A stretch of DNA of 64,000 nt from a virus. Below the pieces are notes generated by a model, which worked only from the letters and a program-made list of their open reading frames with translations, was not told the origin of the DNA and did not search any database. Shown here piece by piece: positions 44,361 through 51,470 of the stretch. The stretch lies in the IMG/VR virus record IMGVR_UViG_3300033153_010610, positions 1 to 64,000 of that record; one strand, 5' to 3'. Position numbers and translations under genes: made by a program. Position 1 is the first letter of the stretch. Every line of letters begins with the position of its first letter.

Positions 44361-45071
44361 ATGGACTTCGCAGACATCAATGCGGCGGCGAAGGCGTTCG
44401 TGAATCAGCAGAATCAGCAGCCGAAGACTCCGCCCGCCGCGCCCGAGCAGCTTGCGAAGTCTCAGGTGGCACAAACCGAGAAGTTGGAAGGTGAGGTGAT
44501 GACCGTCAGCACTGACCTCTTCCAGAAGGCGCTCGCCATTCTCGACAACGAGTTCATCCCGAATGAACTCAACACTCCGGACGTTGTGAAGGCGGCAGCC
44601 GCTGACACATCCGGCGTCATCAAAGCAGTGGTCGGCCGACTCGAAGGCTCCCAGGCTCTCCTGGTCAAGTCCTTCAACGAGAAGACCTCCGCTCTCAGCG
44701 TGCTTCTCCAGAAATCTCTGGAGCAGGTTTCCAACCTGGCCGCACGTCTCGAGGAGTTCGCCTCGGCGCCGATTGGCAATCCGAAGGGTGCCCGCACCGT
44801 GATGGAGAAGTCCTTCGTCGCGCCGGACGGACACCTGAGCGCCACCGGTGCAGAGGGAAAGCCCGTTGACCAACTGACCAAGTCCGACATCACAACGGGA
44901 TTTCGCCTGTTGATCGATGAGGCCGGTCAAGAGTACGCCTCGAATCCGAACCGTGCCAATCAGCAGAAGCTGACGGCGATCGGTACGGAGTCTGGGTCGT
45001 TTGCCCTGAGCAACATGCTGTCGAAGGCACGTCGAGCTCAGATCAGCCAGAAGCTCGAAGCAGCACGATAG
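44361..45071 (+). CDS. Putative scaffolding protein
   Basis: 236 residues starting MDFADINAAAKAFVNQQNQQ directly after the protease stop. Gln/Pro-rich start, long helical middle (residues 40-140) and a basic C-terminus ending ARRAQISQKLEAAR. This profile and position between protease and major capsid gene fit a scaffold. The name is by context, not by a diagnostic motif. Confidence 0.7.
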   Translation: MDFADINAAAKAFVNQQNQQPKTPPAAPEQLAKSQVAQTEKLEGEVMTVSTDLFQKALAILDNEFIPNELNTPDVVKAAAADTSGVIKAVVGRLEGSQALLVKSFNEKTSALSVLLQKSLEQVSNLAARLEEFASAPIGNPKGARTVMEKSFVAPDGHLSATGAEGKPVDQLTKSDITTGFRLLIDEAGQEYASNPNRANQQKLTAIGTESGSFALSNMLSKARRAQISQKLEAAR

Positions 45072-45091
45072 GCCCGACAACGAGCCGGGCC
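45071..45091 (+). terminator. GC hairpin before the capsid gene
   Basis: GGCCCG and CGGGCC form a 6-bp stem with a 9-nt loop, directly after the scaffold gene stop and 42 bp before the capsid start. No U-run. It could protect or process the highly expressed capsid mRNA, or weakly terminate upstream transcripts. Confidence 0.45.
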
Positions 45092-45133
45092 CTCAAGGGT
45101 TAATGCGGCCACGTCGAACACAAGGAGCCAGGG

Positions 45134-46561
45134 ATGTTTCCAAATAGTCAGTCCTTCCTGGGCAACGAGACGGGCGACCACTTTCTCGCGGCCGGACAAT
45201 ACGGTCAGATGACTCGCCAGGAGGTCGGTGACCTCTACAAGGCCCTTGTGGCTGGAAGCGACATCGCGAATCCTGGCACTACGGCCGGCGGTGGTTTCCC
45301 TTTCCGCGTCGAGTTTCTCGACAACATGCTCCGGTACCTCACTTATACCGAAGCTCACATCAAACTGTTCCCCGCTCTCTTCAAGGAGCAGGCGACCAAC
45401 ACCGTCGTTGAGTACAACACGGTCAGTGACTACGGCGTCGACGCTGGCGGTTCTATCGCTGAAGGCGATCTGCCCGAAGAGCACGACATGACGATCGCTC
45501 GCAACTACGCGACGATCAAGTTCCTGGCCACCATGCGACGGGTCACGCACCCGATGCAGGTCATTCGGTCGGCTCACGGCGACGTCATCCGCAAGCAGGC
45601 TGAGGCCGGCACGCGTTGGCTTCTTCGCGCCGCGGAGCAGATGTGCTTCAACGGTGACTCCCGGGTCATCCCCGAGCAGTGGGATGGTATTTGGAGCCAA
45701 GGCAGCCAGAACGGGGCGACCATCGTCGACCTGCGCGGAGCCCGCCTTTCGTCGGAAGAGCTCAACGAGGGCATCGGCGACGTCACCAAGGACCCGAACT
45801 ACGGTATGCCGACCCACCTGCATCACAGCGTGCGGTCCCACACCAACCTGTCGAAGGAGTTCTTCCCGAGCGAGCGCTTCTCGATCAACGGTGGTGCACA
45901 GACCATCACTCCGGGACACCGCTTCAAGCAGTTCCAGAGTTCTGTGATCGACAGCACAATGGACCTCGAGCCCAACGTCTTCATTCGTGAAGGCGCTGCG
46001 CCGATCACGCTCGGAATCGGAAGCGCTGCAAAGCGTCCCGGTGTCCCGGCCATCACGGTGGCAGCCACGGCAGGCGCTGCTGTCGCGACCAGTCAGTTTG
46101 GCGTCGCAGATGCGGCCACCTACATCTATCGCGTCGTCGCCGTCAATCGGTACGGCAAGTCGGCTCCGGTCGACACGGCAACAGTTGCCGTCGCTGCGAC
46201 TGAGAACGTCACATTCACCGTCCAGGACGCTGGTGGTGCCACGGGTTACGAGATCTATCGTAGTCCCGTCGGTGGGGCTGGTGCGGCTGCCACGGCTCTG
46301 TACATCACCTCGACGGCCCGCACGGGATTGGCCACGGTCATCACCGACAACAACGATGACCTCCCGGGTACGAGCAAGGCCTACATGCTCCAGCAGAACC
46401 CGGAAGCCATCACGTTCTACCAATTGGTCCCGATGATGATGTACCCGCTGGCCCAGATCGACCTCTCGGTCCGATGGGCTCAGTTGCTCTACGGGACGTT
46501 GGTTCTCAACGCGCCTGCTAAGCACCTCATCTACAGGAACGTTGGCGACGCTGCTCCATAG
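45134..46561 (+). CDS. Major capsid protein with Ig/Fn3-like inserted domain
   Basis: 475 residues starting MFPNSQSFLGNETGDHFLAA after CAAGGAGCCAGGG. N-terminal and central parts look like an HK97-fold capsid protein: EAHIKLFPALFKEQATNTVV, MRRVTHPMQVIRSAHGDVIR and THLHHSVRSHTNLSKEFFP. From about residue 303 to 412 there is a beta-sandwich insertion with fibronectin-III-like text (TYIYRVVAVNRYGKSAPVD, then GATGYEIYRSPVGG). After it the fold resumes (MMMYPLAQIDLSVRWAQLLY). The inserted domain probably projects from the capsid surface. Confidence 0.88.
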   Translation: MFPNSQSFLGNETGDHFLAAGQYGQMTRQEVGDLYKALVAGSDIANPGTTAGGGFPFRVEFLDNMLRYLTYTEAHIKLFPALFKEQATNTVVEYNTVSDYGVDAGGSIAEGDLPEEHDMTIARNYATIKFLATMRRVTHPMQVIRSAHGDVIRKQAEAGTRWLLRAAEQMCFNGDSRVIPEQWDGIWSQGSQNGATIVDLRGARLSSEELNEGIGDVTKDPNYGMPTHLHHSVRSHTNLSKEFFPSERFSINGGAQTITPGHRFKQFQSSVIDSTMDLEPNVFIREGAAPITLGIGSAAKRPGVPAITVAATAGAAVATSQFGVADAATYIYRVVAVNRYGKSAPVDTATVAVAATENVTFTVQDAGGATGYEIYRSPVGGAGAAATALYITSTARTGLATVITDNNDDLPGTSKAYMLQQNPEAITFYQLVPMMMYPLAQIDLSVRWAQLLYGTLVLNAPAKHLIYRNVGDAAP

Positions 46562-46569
46562 GTAGGGCC

Positions 46570-46995
46570 ATGAAGATTCGATGCCAAATGAAAGACCTAG
46601 TCTTTCACCGGTATGAAGCCAACGTCCCATTCTACGCGGATGCGCAAGGGATGGTGACGCGGGTGGACGGGCAGCCACTTACTGAAGAGCAAGTGGCGAG
46701 CCTGTTGATCTGCAAAGGATTCAGCCTCGTGTCGGATCGGAAACCCAAACCGCCATCTCAACCGGCTCCGCCACCTAAGGCTGTGCCCGCGGTACCTCCA
46801 TCCCCTGTGGCACCCAAGATGGTGCGGAGCCGGTTGAACGATTTCCCACGCAGAAAACTCAATGCGGCCTTGTCGATGCTTGGTCTCGAGGCCGATGATC
46901 GCGCCCGTAAAAGCGTGCTCCTCACAGGACTGTGCAATTACGTGGGTGACTCCAAGGAGCGTTTGGACGAGGTCGTCAACCTCCTGGAGGTCTAG
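46570..46995 (+). CDS. Hypothetical protein
   Basis: 141 residues starting MKIRCQMKDLVFHRYEANVP. N-terminal beta segment, a Pro-rich linker (residues 60-80), then a helical end that resembles a small DNA-end- or head-associated domain. Located between capsid and connector genes. No family recognised. Confidence 0.7.
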   Translation: MKIRCQMKDLVFHRYEANVPFYADAQGMVTRVDGQPLTEEQVASLLICKGFSLVSDRKPKPPSQPAPPPKAVPAVPPSPVAPKMVRSRLNDFPRRKLNAALSMLGLEADDRARKSVLLTGLCNYVGDSKERLDEVVNLLEV

Positions 46996-47934
46996 ATGAG
47001 CCGTCCACGTTTTTGGTGGAATCGAAACCGGAGTGACAACAAGTCGCTCGGGACCATAGCCCAACGCATCTTCAATCGATTTGCCAATGCCGTCGTGACC
47101 ACTCAGGTCATTGGACAGCCACGGTACTTCGATGACGATGGTGTTGCTCTTGCGTCTATCGCAGTGACGGGCTCAGGCGCTACCGGTGCCCTCACTGCCT
47201 CCATCCAGGAAGACATTTCAGAGGCCTTGCCCTTCACTCATTACACGGCTGAACTCGCGAGTGCGGCTGTGGATGACGTGATCGTCTTCCCCGCAGTCCC
47301 TGCTGCGAACGACGTTCACTACTACGGGGCGCCGTTCCAGTTCTCGACGGTCAACTTCATTGTAGGCCAGGCCGGCATTGGTACGTACACGGTGACGTGG
47401 GAGTACTGGAACGGTACTGCTTGGGCAGCCCTAGCGGCCGTTGTTGACGGCACCACCGACTACAAGACGGCTGGCGCTCAAACGGTGACCTACACGTTGC
47501 CTCCGCTGTGGGAGCCAACCACAGTTGACACGACAGGGCCTCTCTACTTCATCAGGTCCGTCTTCAACGCCGGCACGTACACCACCGTCGCGCTGCTCAC
47601 CAGTGCTACGGCGGACATCGTGGCAGTACCAGACCTGTTGAGGGTGCCCAACTTCTATGGGGCTCACTATTCTGGGAAGATTGCCCTGTGGTGGGAAGCA
47701 ACGACTCTGGCAGACACGATTGACGTGAATGTCTGGGTCCGTACGGACTCCGTTGTCGCCTACGACGGTCGTGAAACCCCCGAGAATATTGTCTTCCAGG
47801 GTGAGTATGCTCTCGCCAACAACACCACGGGAATCGTTGACCGAGGTGAACTCATCATTGACACTGGCTTCCGCCCAGTATACGTCGAGGCCACTTCGGC
47901 CAACGCGGGGACTTTGCGTCTCGGCTACGTCTAG
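46996..47934 (+). CDS. Hypothetical beta-rich virion protein
   Basis: 312 residues starting MSRPRFWWNRNRSDNKSLGT directly after the previous TAG, with GGAGGTCTAG as the ribosome site. Almost entirely beta strands and loops, for example TYTVTWEYWNGTAWAALAAV and IALWWEATTLADTIDVNVWV. It looks like a head fibre or decoration protein. No family recognised. Confidence 0.7.
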   Translation: MSRPRFWWNRNRSDNKSLGTIAQRIFNRFANAVVTTQVIGQPRYFDDDGVALASIAVTGSGATGALTASIQEDISEALPFTHYTAELASAAVDDVIVFPAVPAANDVHYYGAPFQFSTVNFIVGQAGIGTYTVTWEYWNGTAWAALAAVVDGTTDYKTAGAQTVTYTLPPLWEPTTVDTTGPLYFIRSVFNAGTYTTVALLTSATADIVAVPDLLRVPNFYGAHYSGKIALWWEATTLADTIDVNVWVRTDSVVAYDGRETPENIVFQGEYALANNTTGIVDRGELIIDTGFRPVYVEATSANAGTLRLGYV

Positions 47935-47949
47935 TGCAGAATAGGTGTC

Positions 47950-48717
47950 ATGAGTGGATCCACTGACTTTTATGACACCGTCCCTGTCAACGAACAATCG
48001 CTGAAGTCGGACTATCTGTTCGGACTTCCTCTCGAAGATGAGGATGGGAACCAATTCCCTTCGTCCATGTACAGGACTGCATCTCGGTATGCGATCGCAT
48101 ACATGGAGCGGCTTCTCGGGGGCGTGTGCATCGTCCCGACGCCATTCACCAATGAAGAACACGACTACATCCACGACAACTACAAGAACTGGGCTTACTT
48201 CCAGCCTGACCATATCCCGATCCTCTCAGTGGAGCGTGTAGCTGCCGAGTTCCCGTCCGGCCAGGAGGCAGTTCGGTTCCCGGCGGAGTGGATCTCTTTC
48301 GACCCGATGCGACACATCCAGATCATCCCGAGGTCTGGCTCGCTCGCTACGGTGTTCCTCGGGCAGGGCCAGATACTCCTACCGCTGGTTCAGGGGATTC
48401 TGGGCTATGTCCCGCACTTGATCCACATCGACTATACGGCGGGCTTTGCCGTCGGCGAGATTCCCCCAGACATCCTGCACGCTATCAGTCTGTTGGCTGC
48501 AATCCAGATCTTGCATCCGGCCGGTGACCTCATCATCGGGCCGGGTATCGCGAACGAAGAGATCCGGGTCAATCGCCTATGGCAGAAGTTGGAGACAACG
48601 GCGTCCCCGACGAACGCTGGTTTTGGGGCGCGCATCCTCAACTACAAAAACGAGTTGAAGACGCTCGTTGAAATGCTCCGGCGCGACTATCATGGTGTGC
48701 CTCTGGCGGTTGCATGA
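47950..48717 (+). CDS. Head-tail connector (adaptor) protein
   Basis: 255 residues starting MSGSTDFYDTVPVNEQSLKS. Helices with YRTASRYAIAYMERLLGGVC, then beta strands, and the adaptor-like end: IDYTAGFAVGEIPPDILHAI, GDLIIGPGIANEEIRV and GARILNYKNELKTLVEML. This matches the general form of head-completion adaptors that bind the portal. Coupled to the next gene by a 4-bp overlap. Confidence 0.7.
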   Translation: MSGSTDFYDTVPVNEQSLKSDYLFGLPLEDEDGNQFPSSMYRTASRYAIAYMERLLGGVCIVPTPFTNEEHDYIHDNYKNWAYFQPDHIPILSVERVAAEFPSGQEAVRFPAEWISFDPMRHIQIIPRSGSLATVFLGQGQILLPLVQGILGYVPHLIHIDYTAGFAVGEIPPDILHAISLLAAIQILHPAGDLIIGPGIANEEIRVNRLWQKLETTASPTNAGFGARILNYKNELKTLVEMLRRDYHGVPLAVA

Positions 48718-49577
48718 GCGACGACACCTACCAAGACGGTGAGACCCAACATCCAGCACTGCTGACGGCTCGACAGAAGACCACCAAAGCTCCCAAGGCT
48801 CCCCGAGCTGGGCGGGCTCACTTCCTGCTGAAGCGCTTCAACGCACTCATAGCTAACCATGGGCAGCGTGTCTTATGGCAGCAGTCCATGCGGTGCGGCT
48901 GCAGGATCAACAGTCAGACTGACCAGCCTAACCCGTTCTGCGCAGTGTGCAGTGGCAGTGGGCGGGAGTACTTCGACGCCAGAGAGATCAGGGGCGTTAT
49001 CGAGAATGTCACCGTCGATGTGGACCCAATGAATGACTTTGGGATCTGGTATCGCGGTGTGGCCAGGTGCACAGTCCGTCCTGAATATCCCATTGGATTT
49101 CGGGACCGTGTGACCATGCTGGATGCCTCCGTTGAGTTTGAGGAATTGGTCGAGCGTAATACGAAGACGCCCGGTCCTATCTTCCGGCTGAGATATCGGA
49201 TAGTTGCCCGGATCGTAACGTTGGAAGACCTCGAGACGTCCAGCCTTGTTCCTGTCGTCGAGCGGATCATCCGGCTACGAGTATGGCGCAGTGATAATTC
49301 TACGCTCCTACTTCGAGAACACGCTGACTTTGATGTGCTAATCGATGGGACGTTGGACATGTCCAAGTCGTTTGCAAATGGGAATGGCCCCGCGGTCGGG
49401 GATAGGTTCTCAGTCAAGTACAACATGAATCCGGTGTGGGTTGTTACAGGCCTCGAGCCACAGTACTACCGGACTCAGCGAGACAAGGACCTCCCGAAGG
49501 CGGAAGATCTGATAGCCTTCCCTCGAAGCGTCATGATGGGAGTGGACTTTGTCGTGAACGAGGGGGATGAAGACTGA
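48714..49577 (+). CDS. Head-tail connector or neck protein with zinc-like motif
   Basis: 287 residues starting MSDDTYQDGETQHPALLTAR. Near residues 61-82 it has CGCRINSQTDQPNPFCAVC, a four-Cys site, followed by SGSGREYFDAREIRG. The rest is beta-rich with RDRVTMLDASVEFEELVERN and a final domain like neck or stopper proteins. Placed between the adaptor and the gp10-like gene. The function is assigned by position. Confidence 0.6.
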   Translation: MSDDTYQDGETQHPALLTARQKTTKAPKAPRAGRAHFLLKRFNALIANHGQRVLWQQSMRCGCRINSQTDQPNPFCAVCSGSGREYFDAREIRGVIENVTVDVDPMNDFGIWYRGVARCTVRPEYPIGFRDRVTMLDASVEFEELVERNTKTPGPIFRLRYRIVARIVTLEDLETSSLVPVVERIIRLRVWRSDNSTLLLREHADFDVLIDGTLDMSKSFANGNGPAVGDRFSVKYNMNPVWVVTGLEPQYYRTQRDKDLPKAEDLIAFPRSVMMGVDFVVNEGDED

Positions 49578-50347
49578 TGCTGTCCTTCTCTTTAGACATG
49601 TCTGAACTCGTCAAAACGATTGATTGGGTCGTGTCTACGGGTGACGCATTCCGGTCGGTGCTCGCGATTGAGCTCACAGCATTCTTCCGAGAACAAGTCA
49701 TCGCGAAGGCTGGGACCGTCCTTTCATCCAGGACAGTGAATCGGTATATCGATGGGCTCTCGGAGGTCAAGATAACTCCCGAAGGCGCTGAGCTTGAATT
49801 AGCCGAAGGGCTGCCCACATGGATTGAGGAGGGGAAGGAAGCTCACGTCATGAAAGGGGACGGGCATATTGTCCCCTTCTTCTTCTGGCCAAAAACTCAG
49901 GGTTGGCAGAAGAAGAAGCATGGCGGCTCTTACGTCAATCCAAAAATCCTCAAGCGCATGCTGGACAAACAATTCCGTACCACACCGGGCGTGCATTTCC
50001 GGAAAGCTGGGGGTAAGGCGCCGGGATGGAAGGTTCGTCAGTTCACGAGGCGAAACCCGCAGTCAGGGGAGAAGGAGAAGGTCGGAGATTGGAGAGGCCG
50101 TGTGAATGCTTCCGACATCGGGAAGAAGCGCCCATGGCACAAACACAGCATGCAGCACAGCATGTATCGCATTCGTAGCAGCCGCAAAGACATGGCGAGC
50201 CCATTCGGGATTACCTTCCGCACCAATGATGGCACGTGGCAGCATCCTGGCATCAAGGCTCACAAGTTTTTTGAGATTGCTGGTAGACGAGTGGACGAGA
50301 ATCTGTCCAGTATAGCTAATCGTCTTTTCCGGGAGTTGTTCGGCTGA
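49577..50347 (+). CDS. HK97 gp10-like neck / tail-completion protein
   Basis: 256 residues starting MLSFSLDMSELVKTIDWVVS, with a TGATG overlap. Features fit the gp10-like family: an N-terminal helix, VNRYIDGLSEVKITPEGAEL, LPTWIEEGKEAHVMKGDGHI and TWQHPGIKAHKFFEIAGRRV near the end. Longer than the family's usual 120-180 residues because of a basic insertion (about residues 105-185). Confidence 0.72.
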   Translation: MLSFSLDMSELVKTIDWVVSTGDAFRSVLAIELTAFFREQVIAKAGTVLSSRTVNRYIDGLSEVKITPEGAELELAEGLPTWIEEGKEAHVMKGDGHIVPFFFWPKTQGWQKKKHGGSYVNPKILKRMLDKQFRTTPGVHFRKAGGKAPGWKVRQFTRRNPQSGEKEKVGDWRGRVNASDIGKKRPWHKHSMQHSMYRIRSSRKDMASPFGITFRTNDGTWQHPGIKAHKFFEIAGRRVDENLSSIANRLFRELFG

Positions 50348-51120
50348 TGGCAGATGCCCCCGATTTCATTGATGTAGAAGACCTTGTTCCCCCATTGCCG
50401 GGGTCCAGGGCTCGCCCTGCTGATGCAAGTTGGCCAGAATCGAGTACGCTCCCGCAGCGGGCTTTGGGGCTGATACTGACTGGTGGGGTCGAGTACTATG
50501 CCCAACCTGCCAACCAAAGCTCAGTCCGCCGTGCTATGCCCTTCCTGGAAGCAGCAGAACTGCTCATAGTAGAGCAATTGGTTCGAGAGAGACCGCTGAA
50601 GGTGGTCCACAACTTCCCTAAGAGCTTAGCCGACTTGCCCACGTTGGCGATCATCCTCGGGAAAGAGGAGACGGCTCAAGATGAGGCTCTCCTCGACCAC
50701 TACGCGACCATCGGCGAAGACACCTACGGGGACTCTGGGTGGGGGCATATCGATGTCCACACGGTAGGCTTCAACACGGTGATAACCCTGTTGATTGTGA
50801 CTCAAAACCCAGACGTCACCACGTACTGGTACGAACTGGTGAAGTTCATCCTGATTCAATCCAGGACTATCTTAGCCAGACTGGGGATTGATATCCCACG
50901 CCTTTCGGGCGCAGACATCGAGACCTTGGACGGCGACAAGGCGGAGTTGGTGTACATGCGGGAGTTGACGCTCTCCTTCCGGACACGCCAAGTCTTTGCT
51001 AAAGAGGCGCCGCTGTTAACGTACATCGACTTGTACATCCAAGAGAATTTGACTCGTGAGCAGATAACGGTCGGGTCGGTATCCATCGATACAGTTCTGA
51101 TGGGAGAAGAAGAGTCATAA
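50347..51120 (+). CDS. Putative tail terminator / completion protein
   Basis: 257 residues starting MADAPDFIDVEDLVPPLPGS. Mixed alpha/beta with VVHNFPKSLADLPTLAIILG, GHIDVHTVGFNTVITLLIVT and YMRELTLSFRTRQVFAKEAP. Strand order and position just before the sheath gene fit a tail terminator. No diagnostic motif; inferred by context. Confidence 0.6.
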   Translation: MADAPDFIDVEDLVPPLPGSRARPADASWPESSTLPQRALGLILTGGVEYYAQPANQSSVRRAMPFLEAAELLIVEQLVRERPLKVVHNFPKSLADLPTLAIILGKEETAQDEALLDHYATIGEDTYGDSGWGHIDVHTVGFNTVITLLIVTQNPDVTTYWYELVKFILIQSRTILARLGIDIPRLSGADIETLDGDKAELVYMRELTLSFRTRQVFAKEAPLLTYIDLYIQENLTREQITVGSVSIDTVLMGEEES

Positions 51121-51186
51121 GTCACACCGAATTGCTCTGCTCAAAAGTTTGTGCGACACTACACGCGATACAGCTTGAGGTGACCA

Positions 51187-51456
51187 ATGGCGGAGTCGAC
51201 ACGCCAAGCCAGCAAGAACAAAGCTCAAAAGAGCAAGACTGTGGCACCAGCAACAGTTCCTGCTCCTCGAGTGGGCGCAAAGCCGGTCCATCGGAATTTG
51301 ACACAGCGATTCACAGCAACACAGTTTGCTGCAATGCGTAATCTCATACCGGGAGCTTCAAAAGCCTTGTCATCGGCCACTTCAGAACCGCGTCGCTGGC
51401 GTACAGAGCGCGAGTGGTGGGCGATCTGGAATCGAATCATGGCTGAGCCGGTTTAG
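51187..51456 (+). CDS. Small basic hypothetical protein
   Basis: 89 residues starting MAESTRQASKNKAQKSKTVA after TTGAGGTGACCA. Very basic, Lys/Ala/Pro-rich N-terminus and a helical end (TSEPRRWRTEREWWAIWNRI). The N-terminus is probably disordered. It precedes the sheath gene; role unknown. Confidence 0.65.
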   Translation: MAESTRQASKNKAQKSKTVAPATVPAPRVGAKPVHRNLTQRFTATQFAAMRNLIPGASKALSSATSEPRRWRTEREWWAIWNRIMAEPV

Positions 51457-51470
51457 AGCAGAGGATAAGC

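Noticed and set aside
43767-45080. A 437-codon minus-strand open frame
   Set aside because: Opposite the protease and scaffold genes, with no start signal. It is a shadow of GC-rich coding DNA.
45038-46678. A 546-codon minus-strand open frame
   Set aside because: Entirely antisense to the major capsid gene, which has clear homology-type motifs and a strong ribosome site.
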